NCBI GenBank assembly: GCA_021734745.1
Contig: JAIPIK010000002.1
Coordinates: forward strand, 26,782 to 90,781
Length of the DNA stretch: 64,000 bases
From: Candidatus Altimarinota bacterium
GTDB lineage: Bacteria; Patescibacteriota; Minisyncoccia; Phycocordibacterales; UBA5272
Direction: 5' to 3'
Shown: positions 43,600 through 50,271 of the stretch, one piece after another
How the letters are laid out: every line of letters starts with the position of its first letter
Position numbering within the stretch: position 1 is the first letter of the stretch
Program-made: the position numbers and the translations under genes
The notes under the pieces: model-generated
Database searches by the model: none
What the model saw: only the letters and a program-made list of their open reading frames with translations
What the model was told of the DNA's origin: nothing

Positions 43600-43926
43600 A
43601 TTTCTTCTTGTTAAGGAAATGCATACCTTTATCTGTGAGAGAATATACTTTTACTCCTTCTACTATTTCTCTATCTGTGAAGTAACTAATTTCATAAACA
43701 CAGTACCCTTCTTCACATAACGAAATAAGTGTATCTTCTGCATTAACAGATAGTCTATTTGGTGATTTTTTCTTCTAATATACCTTTTTATATCACTTGG
43801 AGATAATGGCACTCGAGGAACTGGATAAATCCTATCGAACGTTCGCTCCAATTCATCCTTAGTAAGTTGCTTAAAACCAAAACAAATCATGAGTCGTCTA
43901 GCAAAAGTTGAATTGATTATACTCAT
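43598..43926 (-). pseudogene. Small winged-helix-like gene broken (or recoded) at a run of six A
   Basis: From ATG 43926 (AAAGG 6 bases upstream) the frame reads MSIINSTFARRL... and would stop at 43663. At the run of six A on the minus strand (plus T, 43766-43771) a shift of one base opens a second frame. That frame encodes SPNRLSVNAEDTLISL...YCVYEISYF and ends VYSLTDKGMHFLNKKK at TAA 43598. The restored 109-residue product ends like many winged-helix proteins (S-L-T-x-K-G-x-x-F-L), and its stop falls at the terminator. The cause may be a sequencing error, decay or slippage. No partner gene is evident. Confidence 0.6.
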
Positions 43927-43997
43927 ATTTATACCTTTCATTATTTTGAGCTACTATGTAGAGACTACACGAATGATTACAAATTGTCCACAAAATG

Positions 43998-44025
43998 TTG
44001 ACATATTTTAATATTGATGTATAAT
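43998..44025 (+). promoter_or_regulatory. Sigma-70 type promoter sharing a downstream motif with 29314-29342
   Basis: TTGACA (43998-44003), a 16-base spacer ending TTGATG, and TATAAT (44020-44025) are followed by TAGACATAGGTTTC, identical to the EamA-like gene's promoter region. GGAG then lies 6 bases before ATG 44055. Confidence 0.8.
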
Positions 44026-44054
44026 TGATATAGACATAGGTTTCGGAGAATACC

Positions 44055-44570
44055 ATGACAAACAGTCGGAAAGGTACCGCGGAAGCAGTTCTTACAATAG
44101 CATTATATGAAAGTGAGTCGGGTGAAATTTTTTTACCACTTGTACTATCTAGTGAACGAGCAAGGCCTTCATGGAGGATTCCCGGAGGTGGAGTTGAATA
44201 TGGAGAAGACCCTTTTTTTTCGTCTTTCAGAGAACTGTATGAGGAAACAGGCTTGATTGCGAACATTTCCTTCTTTATTGAAACAAAACAAATTATGTCT
44301 GGAATTTTTCACACAATGACTGTACTCAAAAATTCTTGGCGCGGTTCAAATAATAGACATCGACAGTTCGTACACATAGCTGAGATCCACGATATTTCAA
44401 TAATTAAAGAAACAACAATAGATGATGATGAAAAATTATCTGTAAGACTTTTTTCGGTTAATGAAGTTATTGATAGTATGTGCCATAATAAGGCGCTTGA
44501 AGGGCGAAGAATACTTGCTGCGCATGCAAATATTTTAAAGCAAGCATTCAAGGAGCTTGGGTTTTTGTAA
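44055..44570 (+). CDS. Nudix hydrolase
   Basis: The 171-residue protein has an exact Nudix box of the form GX5EX7REUXEEXGU (starting at the second G of PGGGVEYGE and ending REL...EETGL, about residues 45-67). Nudix enzymes cleave nucleoside diphosphates linked to another moiety. The flanking fold is typical in length; the substrate cannot be told. It has its own TTGACA/TATAAT promoter, GGAG Shine-Dalgarno sequence and perfect terminator, so it is a single-gene unit. Confidence 0.88.
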   Translation: MTNSRKGTAEAVLTIALYESESGEIFLPLVLSSERARPSWRIPGGGVEYGEDPFFSSFRELYEETGLIANISFFIETKQIMSGIFHTMTVLKNSWRGSNNRHRQFVHIAEIHDISIIKETTIDDDEKLSVRLFSVNEVIDSMCHNKALEGRRILAAHANILKQAFKELGFL

Positions 44571-44581
44571 AAAATGTTAAG

Positions 44582-44605
44582 ACCGTATCATGAAAATGAT
44601 ACGGT
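44582..44605 (+). terminator. Rho-independent terminator of the Nudix gene
   Basis: A perfect 10-bp stem (44582-44591 and 44596-44605) with GAAA loop is followed by TTTTTATTTTTT. Confidence 0.95.
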
Positions 44606-44677
44606 TTTTATTTTTTACAACATTTTGGGGCGTCTCGAGCTACACGGTTCATTCCACTAACTATAAAAACTTTCTTT

Positions 44678-44697
44678 GGAGCCGATGAGCAGGATTG
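44678..44697. repeat. Degenerate direct copy of the tRNA-Thr 3' end
   Basis: These 20 bases match 44851-44870, the 3' end of the tRNA-Thr gene, with one mismatch and in the same orientation. The two copies are 173 bases apart. The sequence around it does not fold as a full tRNA, so it is a remnant or an integration footprint. Confidence 0.6.
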
Positions 44698-44764
44698 GTC
44701 ACAGAATCTCGTTCTTCGTTCCACTCAGAACAGGAAATTCCGCGACCCCGTATTCAATCCTGTT

Positions 44765-44863
44765 AGACATGAAACTATTCATGTCTACTTAAAATCGTTG
44801 CACGATTTTAAGCTCAACGGCTCTAAAAAATGGCTTCGCTTATTTTTTTTGGAGCCGTTGAGC
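44765..44863. repeat. Three successive inverted repeats next to tRNA-Thr
   Basis: Hairpin 1 is 44765-44786 (9-bp stem, ACTA loop). Hairpin 2 is 44788-44812 (11-bp stem, TGC loop). The third pairs 44812-44823 with 44852-44863, a perfect 12-bp inverted copy of the tRNA-Thr 3' end, with A/T-rich arms inside. On the minus strand the pre-tRNA trailer could therefore pair with the tRNA's own acceptor/T-arm or act as its terminator. Confidence 0.65.
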
Positions 44864-44925
44864 AGGATTGAACTGCTGACCTCGTCATTACCAATGACGT
44901 GCTCTACCAACTGAGCTACAACGGC
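44850..44925 (-). tRNA. tRNA-Thr (anticodon GGT)
   Basis: The 76-base minus-strand gene folds as a cloverleaf. Acceptor GCCGTTG pairs with CAACGGC, the anticodon stem CGTCA/TGACG encloses loop TTGGTAA with anticodon GGT, and the T arm is CAGTTCAATCCTG-like. The discriminator is T and CCA is encoded (44850-44852), unlike the tRNA-Gln of this window. Confidence 0.95.
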
Positions 44926-45133
44926 ATATTTTTATTTTACTACCTACACACTATTTACACGTTTTACAATTTATTTTTGGCCAAGCTCTCTTCCAAGAAG
45001 TGCGTTTGCTAATTCAGAATCTACTGATTCACAACTGTGTCCTACGATTACTATCTTCGGACATCTTCGCCACTCTTCGTGGCTCGAGCTACACAGCTTA
45101 TTTTTTAAAACAGTATTTGATAGTCTATCAAAA

Positions 45134-45346
45134 TTAACCGATACTAACAATTTTTGAAGGTGAATGATGTCCACTTACAATGCGAACTGACTGATTAGGG
45201 TATGCTTCACGGATAATATCTAACACCTTAGTATTTGCGGCATTGTTTTCTGCTGGAACTTTGACCCATATACGCCAAGAATCATCACTTATTTTTTCTA
45301 TTTTCTGCGCTTTCGAATCCGGAATTACTTTTAATTTTAAGTACAT
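45134..45346 (-). CDS. DUF167/YggU family protein
   Basis: The 70-residue protein matches the small DUF167 (YggU) fold: KVIPDSKAQKIE at the start, VKVPAENNAANTKVLDIIRE in the middle (the PAxxGxAN-type motif with Asn for Gly) and VRIVSGHHSPSKIV near the end. The family is widespread, and its function is unclear. It lies 23 bases after trmD and is likely co-transcribed. Confidence 0.85.
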   Translation of the reverse strand: MYLKLKVIPDSKAQKIEKISDDSWRIWVKVPAENNAANTKVLDIIREAYPNQSVRIVSGHHSPSKIVSIG

Positions 45347-45369
45347 ATTTAAATAAAATTATTAATTAA

Positions 45370-46041
45370 TTACTTTGATTTTGACCTCTCCTCTCTCCAT
45401 TCTTCAATTAATTTGTGATTCCCATTAAGCAAAACTTTCGGCACACGATACTTTTTGCCTTTATATTCATAAACTTCTGGACGAGCGTATATTTCATGAC
45501 TCGCTGTACGATTTTCCTCAAGAGAGTCTATATCATTCAGTACGCCTTTAATTTGACGTGTAATAGCATCAATACACACCATTGCAGGTAATTCACCTCC
45601 AGTAAGAACATATGGACCAATACTCCATTCTTTAGCCTTCAAAATCTTCTTAACGCGAGCATCTATTCCTTCATAGCGACCACAGATAAAAATAATATCC
45701 GTGTACAAGGTGCGACCTTGTACCAACTTCCTAGCAATAGTGTTTGTGAACATTTCACCTCCTGGATTAAACATTATTACTAACTTCTTTACATTTTTTT
45801 TGCGTGAAAGTTTTTTATCTATCTTTTCTACACAATTAATAAGTGGATTGACCCACATTACCATACCTGGACCGCCACCATATGGCTTACCATCAACACG
45901 ACGATGCTTGTCTGTTGTGTATTCACGAAGTGCATAGGTATTTATTTCAATGTGCTTATTTGCAATTGCGCGACTAATAATCGACTCCGCGAAATAGGAC
46001 TCGAACATATTCGGGAAAATAGTAATCACATGAAATCTCAT
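45370..46041 (-). CDS. trmD: tRNA (guanine37-N1)-methyltransferase
   Basis: From ATG 46041 (MRFHVITIFP) the protein is 223 residues, typical of TrmD. It has the SPOUT trefoil-knot motifs KPYGGGPGMVM, FICGRYEGIDARV and SIGPYVLTGGELPAM, where most bacteria have GDY rather than GPY. The C-terminal KVLLNGNHKLIEEWR matches the family. It methylates G37 of certain tRNAs. The usual acidic residue before the YxRP motif is not in its normal place here (ASHEIYARP). It follows rpsP and khpA with rimM absent. Confidence 0.93.
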   Translation of the reverse strand: MRFHVITIFPNMFESYFAESIISRAIANKHIEINTYALREYTTDKHRRVDGKPYGGGPGMVMWVNPLINCVEKIDKKLSRKKNVKKLVIMFNPGGEMFTNTIARKLVQGRTLYTDIIFICGRYEGIDARVKKILKAKEWSIGPYVLTGGELPAMVCIDAITRQIKGVLNDIDSLEENRTASHEIYARPEVYEYKGKKYRVPKVLLNGNHKLIEEWREERSKSK

Positions 46042-46050
46042 ATATAATAC

Positions 46051-46079
46051 TTGACATATTACCATAAACATAGTAGATT
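46051..46079 (+). promoter_or_regulatory. Probable promoter of the 113-residue protein gene
   Basis: TTGACA (46051-46056), a 17-base spacer and TAGATT (46074-46079) lie 28 bases before ATG 46108, with GGAAG in between. It is divergent from the trmD start. Confidence 0.6.
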
Positions 46080-46107
46080 TCAAACATATTAACTTCTGGA
46101 AGTTGTC

Positions 46108-46449
46108 ATGACTGCGACAAAAAAAGTTAGAGCTCTTTCTCAAGACGAAATTAATAATATTCAATCAGTTTCTAATTTAGACCCCGGTTCAATAACAAAA
46201 GCATATGACATTTCTGATCATTGCGAGGAAGCAACTCTTGAAAAAATGATCCCGATTATTGTTTACGGAAAAGAAAATGGGGTTAATGTATTCTGTCTTA
46301 TGACAAAATCCCAAAATGGAGTTTTTAAAGGAAAAACATTTGACTCACAGAATCGTTTCTTTGAGATCGAGGAAGACCTTTCTTTCTTCTGTGCTCGTTG
46401 GGGAATTTTAGATACAGAACTTTTTGAATTAATAACCAAGAACATGTAA
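46108..46449 (+). CDS. Hypothetical protein inserted in the rpsP-khpA-trmD locus
   Basis: The 113-residue soluble protein includes LSQDEINNIQSVSN, ATLEKMIPIIVYGKENGVNV and ARWGILDTELFELI. No family was recognised. GGAAG lies 6 bases before the ATG, a TTGACA-type promoter precedes it and a perfect terminator follows. It is transcribed against the conserved ribosomal/tRNA modification genes on both sides and sits where rimM is normally found. Confidence 0.65.
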   Translation: MTATKKVRALSQDEINNIQSVSNLDPGSITKAYDISDHCEEATLEKMIPIIVYGKENGVNVFCLMTKSQNGVFKGKTFDSQNRFFEIEEDLSFFCARWGILDTELFELITKNM

Positions 46450-46461
46450 TTCGCCATAAAG

Positions 46462-46487
46462 CAAAAATCGCCCTGTGGCGATTTTTG
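46462..46487 (+). terminator. Rho-independent terminator
   Basis: A perfect 11-bp stem (46462-46472 and 46477-46487, CAAAAATCGCC) with CTGT loop lies 12 bases after the stop of the 113-residue protein gene. Confidence 0.92.
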
Positions 46488-46512
46488 TTTCACATCAAAT
46501 ATTATTAGCACT

Positions 46513-46640
46513 ATCTTTGATTTAAAATTGTACCAGATGCGCGAAACATAGAGCTTTTTGGAAGGAGACGTAGTAGACCTACGGCGACTGAGAAAAATCT
46601 CGTAGCGACAAAGTAGATGGTATGATTTTAACTCAAAGAT
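46513..46640. repeat. 128-bp imperfect inverted-repeat element
   Basis: Arms of about 25 bases (46513-46539 and 46616-46640) pair with only a few mismatches. The inside contains small GC-rich hairpins (CGTAG...CTACG around 46569-46583, GAGAAAAATCTC around 46590-46601). The right arm covers the stop codon of khpA. It resembles a MITE or REP-type element or a structured 3' region; no coding sense is visible. Confidence 0.6.
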
Positions 46641-46987
46641 TTTAGGTCGTTCATGACAGCATCAACATCAGATGTATCATATTTTGCAGGCGCATACGAC
46701 TGACTGCCTATTTCTTCCTCTTGCTGCACAGTAGAAGCTACCCGTCCTTCTGGCTCATTAATCTTTAAATTAACGCGAGCGTTATTCTTCATACCAACAA
46801 CACGAAGAAGTGTACGGAGAGCCTTTGCTGTTGCTCCGTCACGACCAATTATTTTGCCCATATCTTCACTGGCAACATCTAAAGTAATAAGGACCCCCAT
46901 TTCATCTACCCTTCTTTCTACTTTTACCTTATCTGGATTATCTACTAAAGCTTTCACCACATTCTCTACAAATTCTTGATCTTTCAT
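46628..46987 (-). CDS. khpA: KH-domain RNA-binding protein (KhpA/YlqC family)
   Basis: The 119-residue protein begins with the KhpA-type single KH domain; GKIIGRDGATAKALRTLL carries the GxxG loop. A further ~40 acidic, probably disordered residues follow (VQQEEEIGSQ...), longer than typical 76-80 residue KhpA. KhpA binds RNA and affects translation and cell-size control in Firmicutes. Its position after rpsP is the conserved order in many bacteria. Confidence 0.88.
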   Translation of the reverse strand: MKDQEFVENVVKALVDNPDKVKVERRVDEMGVLITLDVASEDMGKIIGRDGATAKALRTLLRVVGMKNNARVNLKINEPEGRVASTVQQEEEIGSQSYAPAKYDTSDVDAVMNDLKSLS

Positions 46988-47177
46988 ATTAGTTTTCTTG
47001 TATTATTACCATATAATTGTACCAATTACAGAAAACTATTGTAAGAGTTATACACATAACATAGTCGAAAGGCTATAGAGTCTTAAAGTTAAAAGTTAAT
47101 CTAGGTGTAAGCTTCACGGACTTTCGACTTCGAATTAGTAAATTCGTGTCTTTTACATAAATGGACATTTTACTAAA

Positions 47178-47238
47178 CGTAATTTATACAAAATAAAATC
47201 CCCGCAATTTGTGGGGATTTTATTTTGTATAAATTACG
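47178..47238 (-). terminator. 26-bp perfect hairpin spanning the rpsP stop codon
   Basis: Arms 47178-47203 and 47213-47238 are perfectly complementary over 26 bases with a 9-base loop. The stop codon of rpsP (47234-47236) lies inside the stem. It contains a CCCC/GGGG core and A/T-rich flanks usable as a terminator in either direction. Confidence 0.85.
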
Positions 47239-47533
47239 CCTTAACTTCCTTTTTAACTTGAACAGTTTTCTTTGGTAAAACGTTTATTTTCTTTCCTGTT
47301 ATTACCCCTTTTGAAACAAGTAAATTATGAACTGTTGGCGAAGTCTGCGCACCAACTGACACCCAGTGATTTACACGGTCTTTTTTCGCCTCAAAAATTC
47401 CAGCCTTAACATTGTAAGTACCGATTATTTCTGTAAATTGTGTTGTCTTTGGCTTACGAGCACTTTCTGTAACTATAAGACGGAAATGTGGGTCGTTTTT
47501 GCGTCCAGTACGCTGTAATCTGATTTTTAACAT
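47234..47533 (-). CDS. rpsP: 30S ribosomal protein bS16
   Basis: From ATG 47533 (MLKIRLQRTGRKNDP) the protein is 99 residues with the bS16 signatures HFRLIVTESARKP and IIGTYNVKAG, plus a Lys/Val-rich tail. ATG 47533 is preferred over the longer frame because TAGAAT with an upstream TG (47541-47546) ends 7 bases before it, implying a leaderless mRNA. It heads the rpsP-khpA-trmD group. Confidence 0.95.
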   Translation of the reverse strand: MLKIRLQRTGRKNDPHFRLIVTESARKPKTTQFTEIIGTYNVKAGIFEAKKDRVNHWVSVGAQTSPTVHNLLVSKGVITGKKINVLPKKTVQVKKEVKA

Positions 47534-47540
47534 GTGACGT

Positions 47541-47546
47541 ATTCTA
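47541..47546 (-). promoter_or_regulatory. Extended -10 (TGA TAGAAT) of a leaderless rpsP transcript
   Basis: TAGAAT with preceding TG ends 7 bases before ATG 47533. No Shine-Dalgarno sequence is present. Confidence 0.55.
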
Positions 47547-47615
47547 TCACGAACACTCAAAAAAGGCAATGTTTATAGATAAAAATCTATTTTATCTATT
47601 TATACAACATATATA

Positions 47616-48014
47616 CTAGTGCATGTTTTTTAGAAAAGGGCTATTTGGAGAAGAATTAAGAATATATTCAACTTTTTCTACCAGCTGTTTTCCTGAATAA
47701 TCAACCTTCAAAATCATATCTGCAGCACCAGCATCCATAACACGAGCGTAAATATCGTTATCGGAAATATTTGAACATACAATTACCGGGATATTTAAAG
47801 CTGTATTTACTTTCATCAGTCTCAAAAATTCAAATCCATCCATCTTAGGCATCATAAGATCAAGTAAAATAACATCTGGCAATTTTTCAACGACGTTATT
47901 TATACCATCTAATCCATTTCCTTCAATAATAACTTCGTACCCAAATTTTTCAAAACTATGCTTATATATTTCTTGAATGTCCTCATTGTCTTCAATAATC
48001 ATTATCTTTTTCAT
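47616..48014 (-). CDS. Single-domain response regulator, copy 1
   Basis: The 132-residue protein is a CheY-like receiver only: acidic pair in MIIEDNEDI, phospho-acceptor Asp in VILLDLMMPKMDG, Ser in IVCSNIS and Lys in LKVDYSG. No DNA-binding or enzyme output domain follows. It starts 11 bases after the stop of the histidine kinase gene 48026-49624, so the two form a pair. It closely resembles the regulator at 49859-50233. Confidence 0.92.
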   Translation of the reverse strand: MKKIMIIEDNEDIQEIYKHSFEKFGYEVIIEGNGLDGINNVVEKLPDVILLDLMMPKMDGFEFLRLMKVNTALNIPVIVCSNISDNDIYARVMDAGAADMILKVDYSGKQLVEKVEYILNSSPNSPFLKNMH

Positions 48015-48025
48015 ACGTATCTTGT

Positions 48026-49624
48026 TTAAGCCTCTTGTAATTCAACATAAAACTGAGTCCCTTTATCTTTACCTTCAGATTCAGCCCATATTCGACCTTT
48101 GTGAGCGTCTATAAATATTTTGGCCAGATAAAGACCAAGACCAGTTCCCAATATATTTACTTTTTGAACATCGGCCCTAGAAAATTCTCTAAACAGAACC
48201 TTCATTGTATCTTCTGGAATACCAAAACCTGTATCAGCTATCTTAATAAGGACCTTTCCGTTGTGTTTCTCTAAAGATACAGAGACGGAGCCTCTCGGTG
48301 TATATTTTATAGAATTATCTATCAAATTAATGAGTACTTCTTTCAGTTTTCCTTGATCAGCATTAACAAAAACTTTCTCCTTCATTGGAAGAACTTCAGT
48401 TAAATATAGACCCTTTTGATCAGCGTTAACTTTAAATGTAGGAAGTATCTCATTAATCATCTGAACAATATCAACTTTTAGAAAAACATAGTGAAGCTGA
48501 CCAAGTTCAATTTTTGATTTATTTAGATACTGTGAAAGAAGTGATATAACTTCATTACCTGAAATCATAATTTTTTGAAGCAGATCAACAACTTGTGGAC
48601 TTATCTGACCCTTATCACCATCAAGTAGAATTGCTGCGTAACCTCTCATGATAGTAATTGGAGTACGTATTTCATGAGTTGCAAATGTCATAAGTTCAGA
48701 TTTTTGTTCATTTGCTAACTCTATTTCAAAAGTATTTTTTACCAACTGAATACTCAGGACAAGTGTAAGTACAAAAACAAGCATTCTTAGTAAAAGTTGT
48801 TCAATATTATCTGCGATAATTAACTGGACTAATGAAAAGACACATAAAAAGAATGTGAATATACCCGCGAATAGATTTTTTACATGGAAAAGCTCAACAA
48901 TATATATCGCGTAGGCCGTAAAAACAATAACTGGAAAAATAAAGAGCGCTCCAAATGGTACGAAGTCAAAGTTTTTAAAACCAATTGGGAGTACAAAACT
49001 AAATAGTAACAGTAACCCAGCGGTTAGTGACATACCTGTAAACATAAGCATAACCTGCCTCCTTATATCACCTTTCGATGACTCAATCTTGTTGTAAAGA
49101 ATGGTTATACCAGCTAGTAAGAAACTAAATGTAACGATACCAGCTAATATTACTCCGTCACTCTTTTCTGGATTAGAAATTTCCATCAAAGATATGAAGT
49201 CATTTATTTTTGTAAAAACAAGTGGTATAAGTAGTGTCGAAGAGGCAAAGAAAGCTAATGGCAAGAGAATATATCTATGCCAAAATGGTAATTCCTTCTT
49301 TTCCTCAGGAAATACATATGCCAATTGGAAGAACGCATATGAGTGCCATATGGTTAAGAATATATGTAATCTAAGGGCAAAGTTAGCGTCCGCAGGGTCA
49401 GTAAATTTATACAAAAAATAATTCGATAATCCCCACAGTATGGTTACAAAAGAAAAAAAGAAAAAGGTTCTACTGGTTATACTACTTCTACTACGGAAAA
49501 AAACAATCGCGGACAATACTGCAATACCCGTAACGGCGACAATAACACCGATTAAGTCAAACTGTATTCTTTCAAAATAGTTGAGCAATTCTACTTGCGT
49601 TTTTGTATCTATCAGTGTGTCCAT
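48026..49624 (-). CDS. Membrane sensor histidine kinase, copy 1
   Basis: The 532-residue protein has about seven or eight transmembrane segments in the first ~290 residues, resembling the 7TM sensor region of some kinases. A HisKA domain follows (FATHEIRTPITIMRGY with the phospho-His), then HATPase_c with N box NLIDNSIKYT, G1 DTGFGIP and G2 GTGLGLYLAK. It would sense a membrane or surface signal and phosphorylate the adjacent receiver. It is paralogous to the kinase at 50272-51930. Confidence 0.92.
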   Translation of the reverse strand: MDTLIDTKTQVELLNYFERIQFDLIGVIVAVTGIAVLSAIVFFRSRSSITSRTFFFFSFVTILWGLSNYFLYKFTDPADANFALRLHIFLTIWHSYAFFQLAYVFPEEKKELPFWHRYILLPLAFFASSTLLIPLVFTKINDFISLMEISNPEKSDGVILAGIVTFSFLLAGITILYNKIESSKGDIRRQVMLMFTGMSLTAGLLLLFSFVLPIGFKNFDFVPFGALFIFPVIVFTAYAIYIVELFHVKNLFAGIFTFFLCVFSLVQLIIADNIEQLLLRMLVFVLTLVLSIQLVKNTFEIELANEQKSELMTFATHEIRTPITIMRGYAAILLDGDKGQISPQVVDLLQKIMISGNEVISLLSQYLNKSKIELGQLHYVFLKVDIVQMINEILPTFKVNADQKGLYLTEVLPMKEKVFVNADQGKLKEVLINLIDNSIKYTPRGSVSVSLEKHNGKVLIKIADTGFGIPEDTMKVLFREFSRADVQKVNILGTGLGLYLAKIFIDAHKGRIWAESEGKDKGTQFYVELQEA

Positions 49625-49759
49625 ATATTTTGTGTAGTTTTATTATAGATATCCTTTTATGACTATGTATCTAATTATACCTCATATGTAGAAAAGGTCT
49701 TGTGAGTAACTGAAATAGCCAATAAAGTAATTATGTCAAAGACACGATTTTGCTAAATC

Positions 49760-49842
49760 AAAGTTCATAAAGTCCAAAGTAAATACAGACGGTCTCTTTG
49801 CGGCCACTGTGTTTCGGGTTTACTTTAGACTTTATGAACTTT
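49760..49842 (-). terminator. Long hairpin after the second kinase/regulator pair
   Basis: Arms 49760-49784 and 49818-49842 pair over about 24 bases with one G-T-type mismatch, around a 33-base GC-richer loop. It lies just downstream of the regulator at 49859-50233. The 234-base gap between the two pairs holds little else. Confidence 0.65.
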
Positions 49843-49858
49843 ATGAACTTTCAACTTT

Positions 49859-50233
49859 TTAAATATCCACACCATTCATTATGTGCCCAATCTTATCAAC
49901 CAACTGTTTACCAGAATAATCAACCTTAAGAAGAACGCTAACTGCTCCTGCAGATACTGCCTTTGCATATGTTTCTTTATCAGAAAGATTCGAACAAACA
50001 ACTACTGGAACATTAATACTTGTATTATCTTTCATTGCCTTAAGAAAAGCAAAACCGTCCATATTTGGCATCATAACATCGAGTAAAATAATATCTGGTT
50101 TATTATCAACAACAGAAGATATTCCGTCTAGTCCATCAAACTCCTGCAGAACTTCATACCCTGCCAATTCAAAATTGAGTCTATAAATCTCTTGCAAATC
50201 CTTATCATCCTCAATAATCATTATCTTTTTCAT
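49859..50233 (-). CDS. Single-domain response regulator, copy 2
   Basis: The 124-residue receiver matches the first copy throughout: MIIEDDKDL acidic pair, Asp in IILLDVMMPNMDG, Ser in VVCSNLS and Lys in LKVDYSG. It has no output domain. It lies 38 bases after its kinase gene. With two kinases and two very similar receivers side by side, cross-talk or a branched relay to an unlinked target is possible. Confidence 0.92.
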   Translation of the reverse strand: MKKIMIIEDDKDLQEIYRLNFELAGYEVLQEFDGLDGISSVVDNKPDIILLDVMMPNMDGFAFLKAMKDNTSINVPVVVCSNLSDKETYAKAVSAGAVSVLLKVDYSGKQLVDKIGHIMNGVDI

Positions 50234-50271
50234 ACTTATATAATACGCCTTTAATTATATGTTAGCAATAT

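Noticed and set aside
43898..44266. 122-codon minus-strand frame over the Nudix gene
   Set aside because: It overlaps the well-supported Nudix box and promoter on the other strand and has no start signals.
44620..44760. A second, complete tRNA gene beside tRNA-Thr
   Set aside because: Only the 3' end is similar; no anticodon arm or matching acceptor strand can be folded.
44971..45174. 67-codon frame overlapping the DUF167 gene
   Set aside because: It overlaps the conserved DUF167 gene by 41 bases, covers a tRNA-remnant-like stretch and shows no family features.
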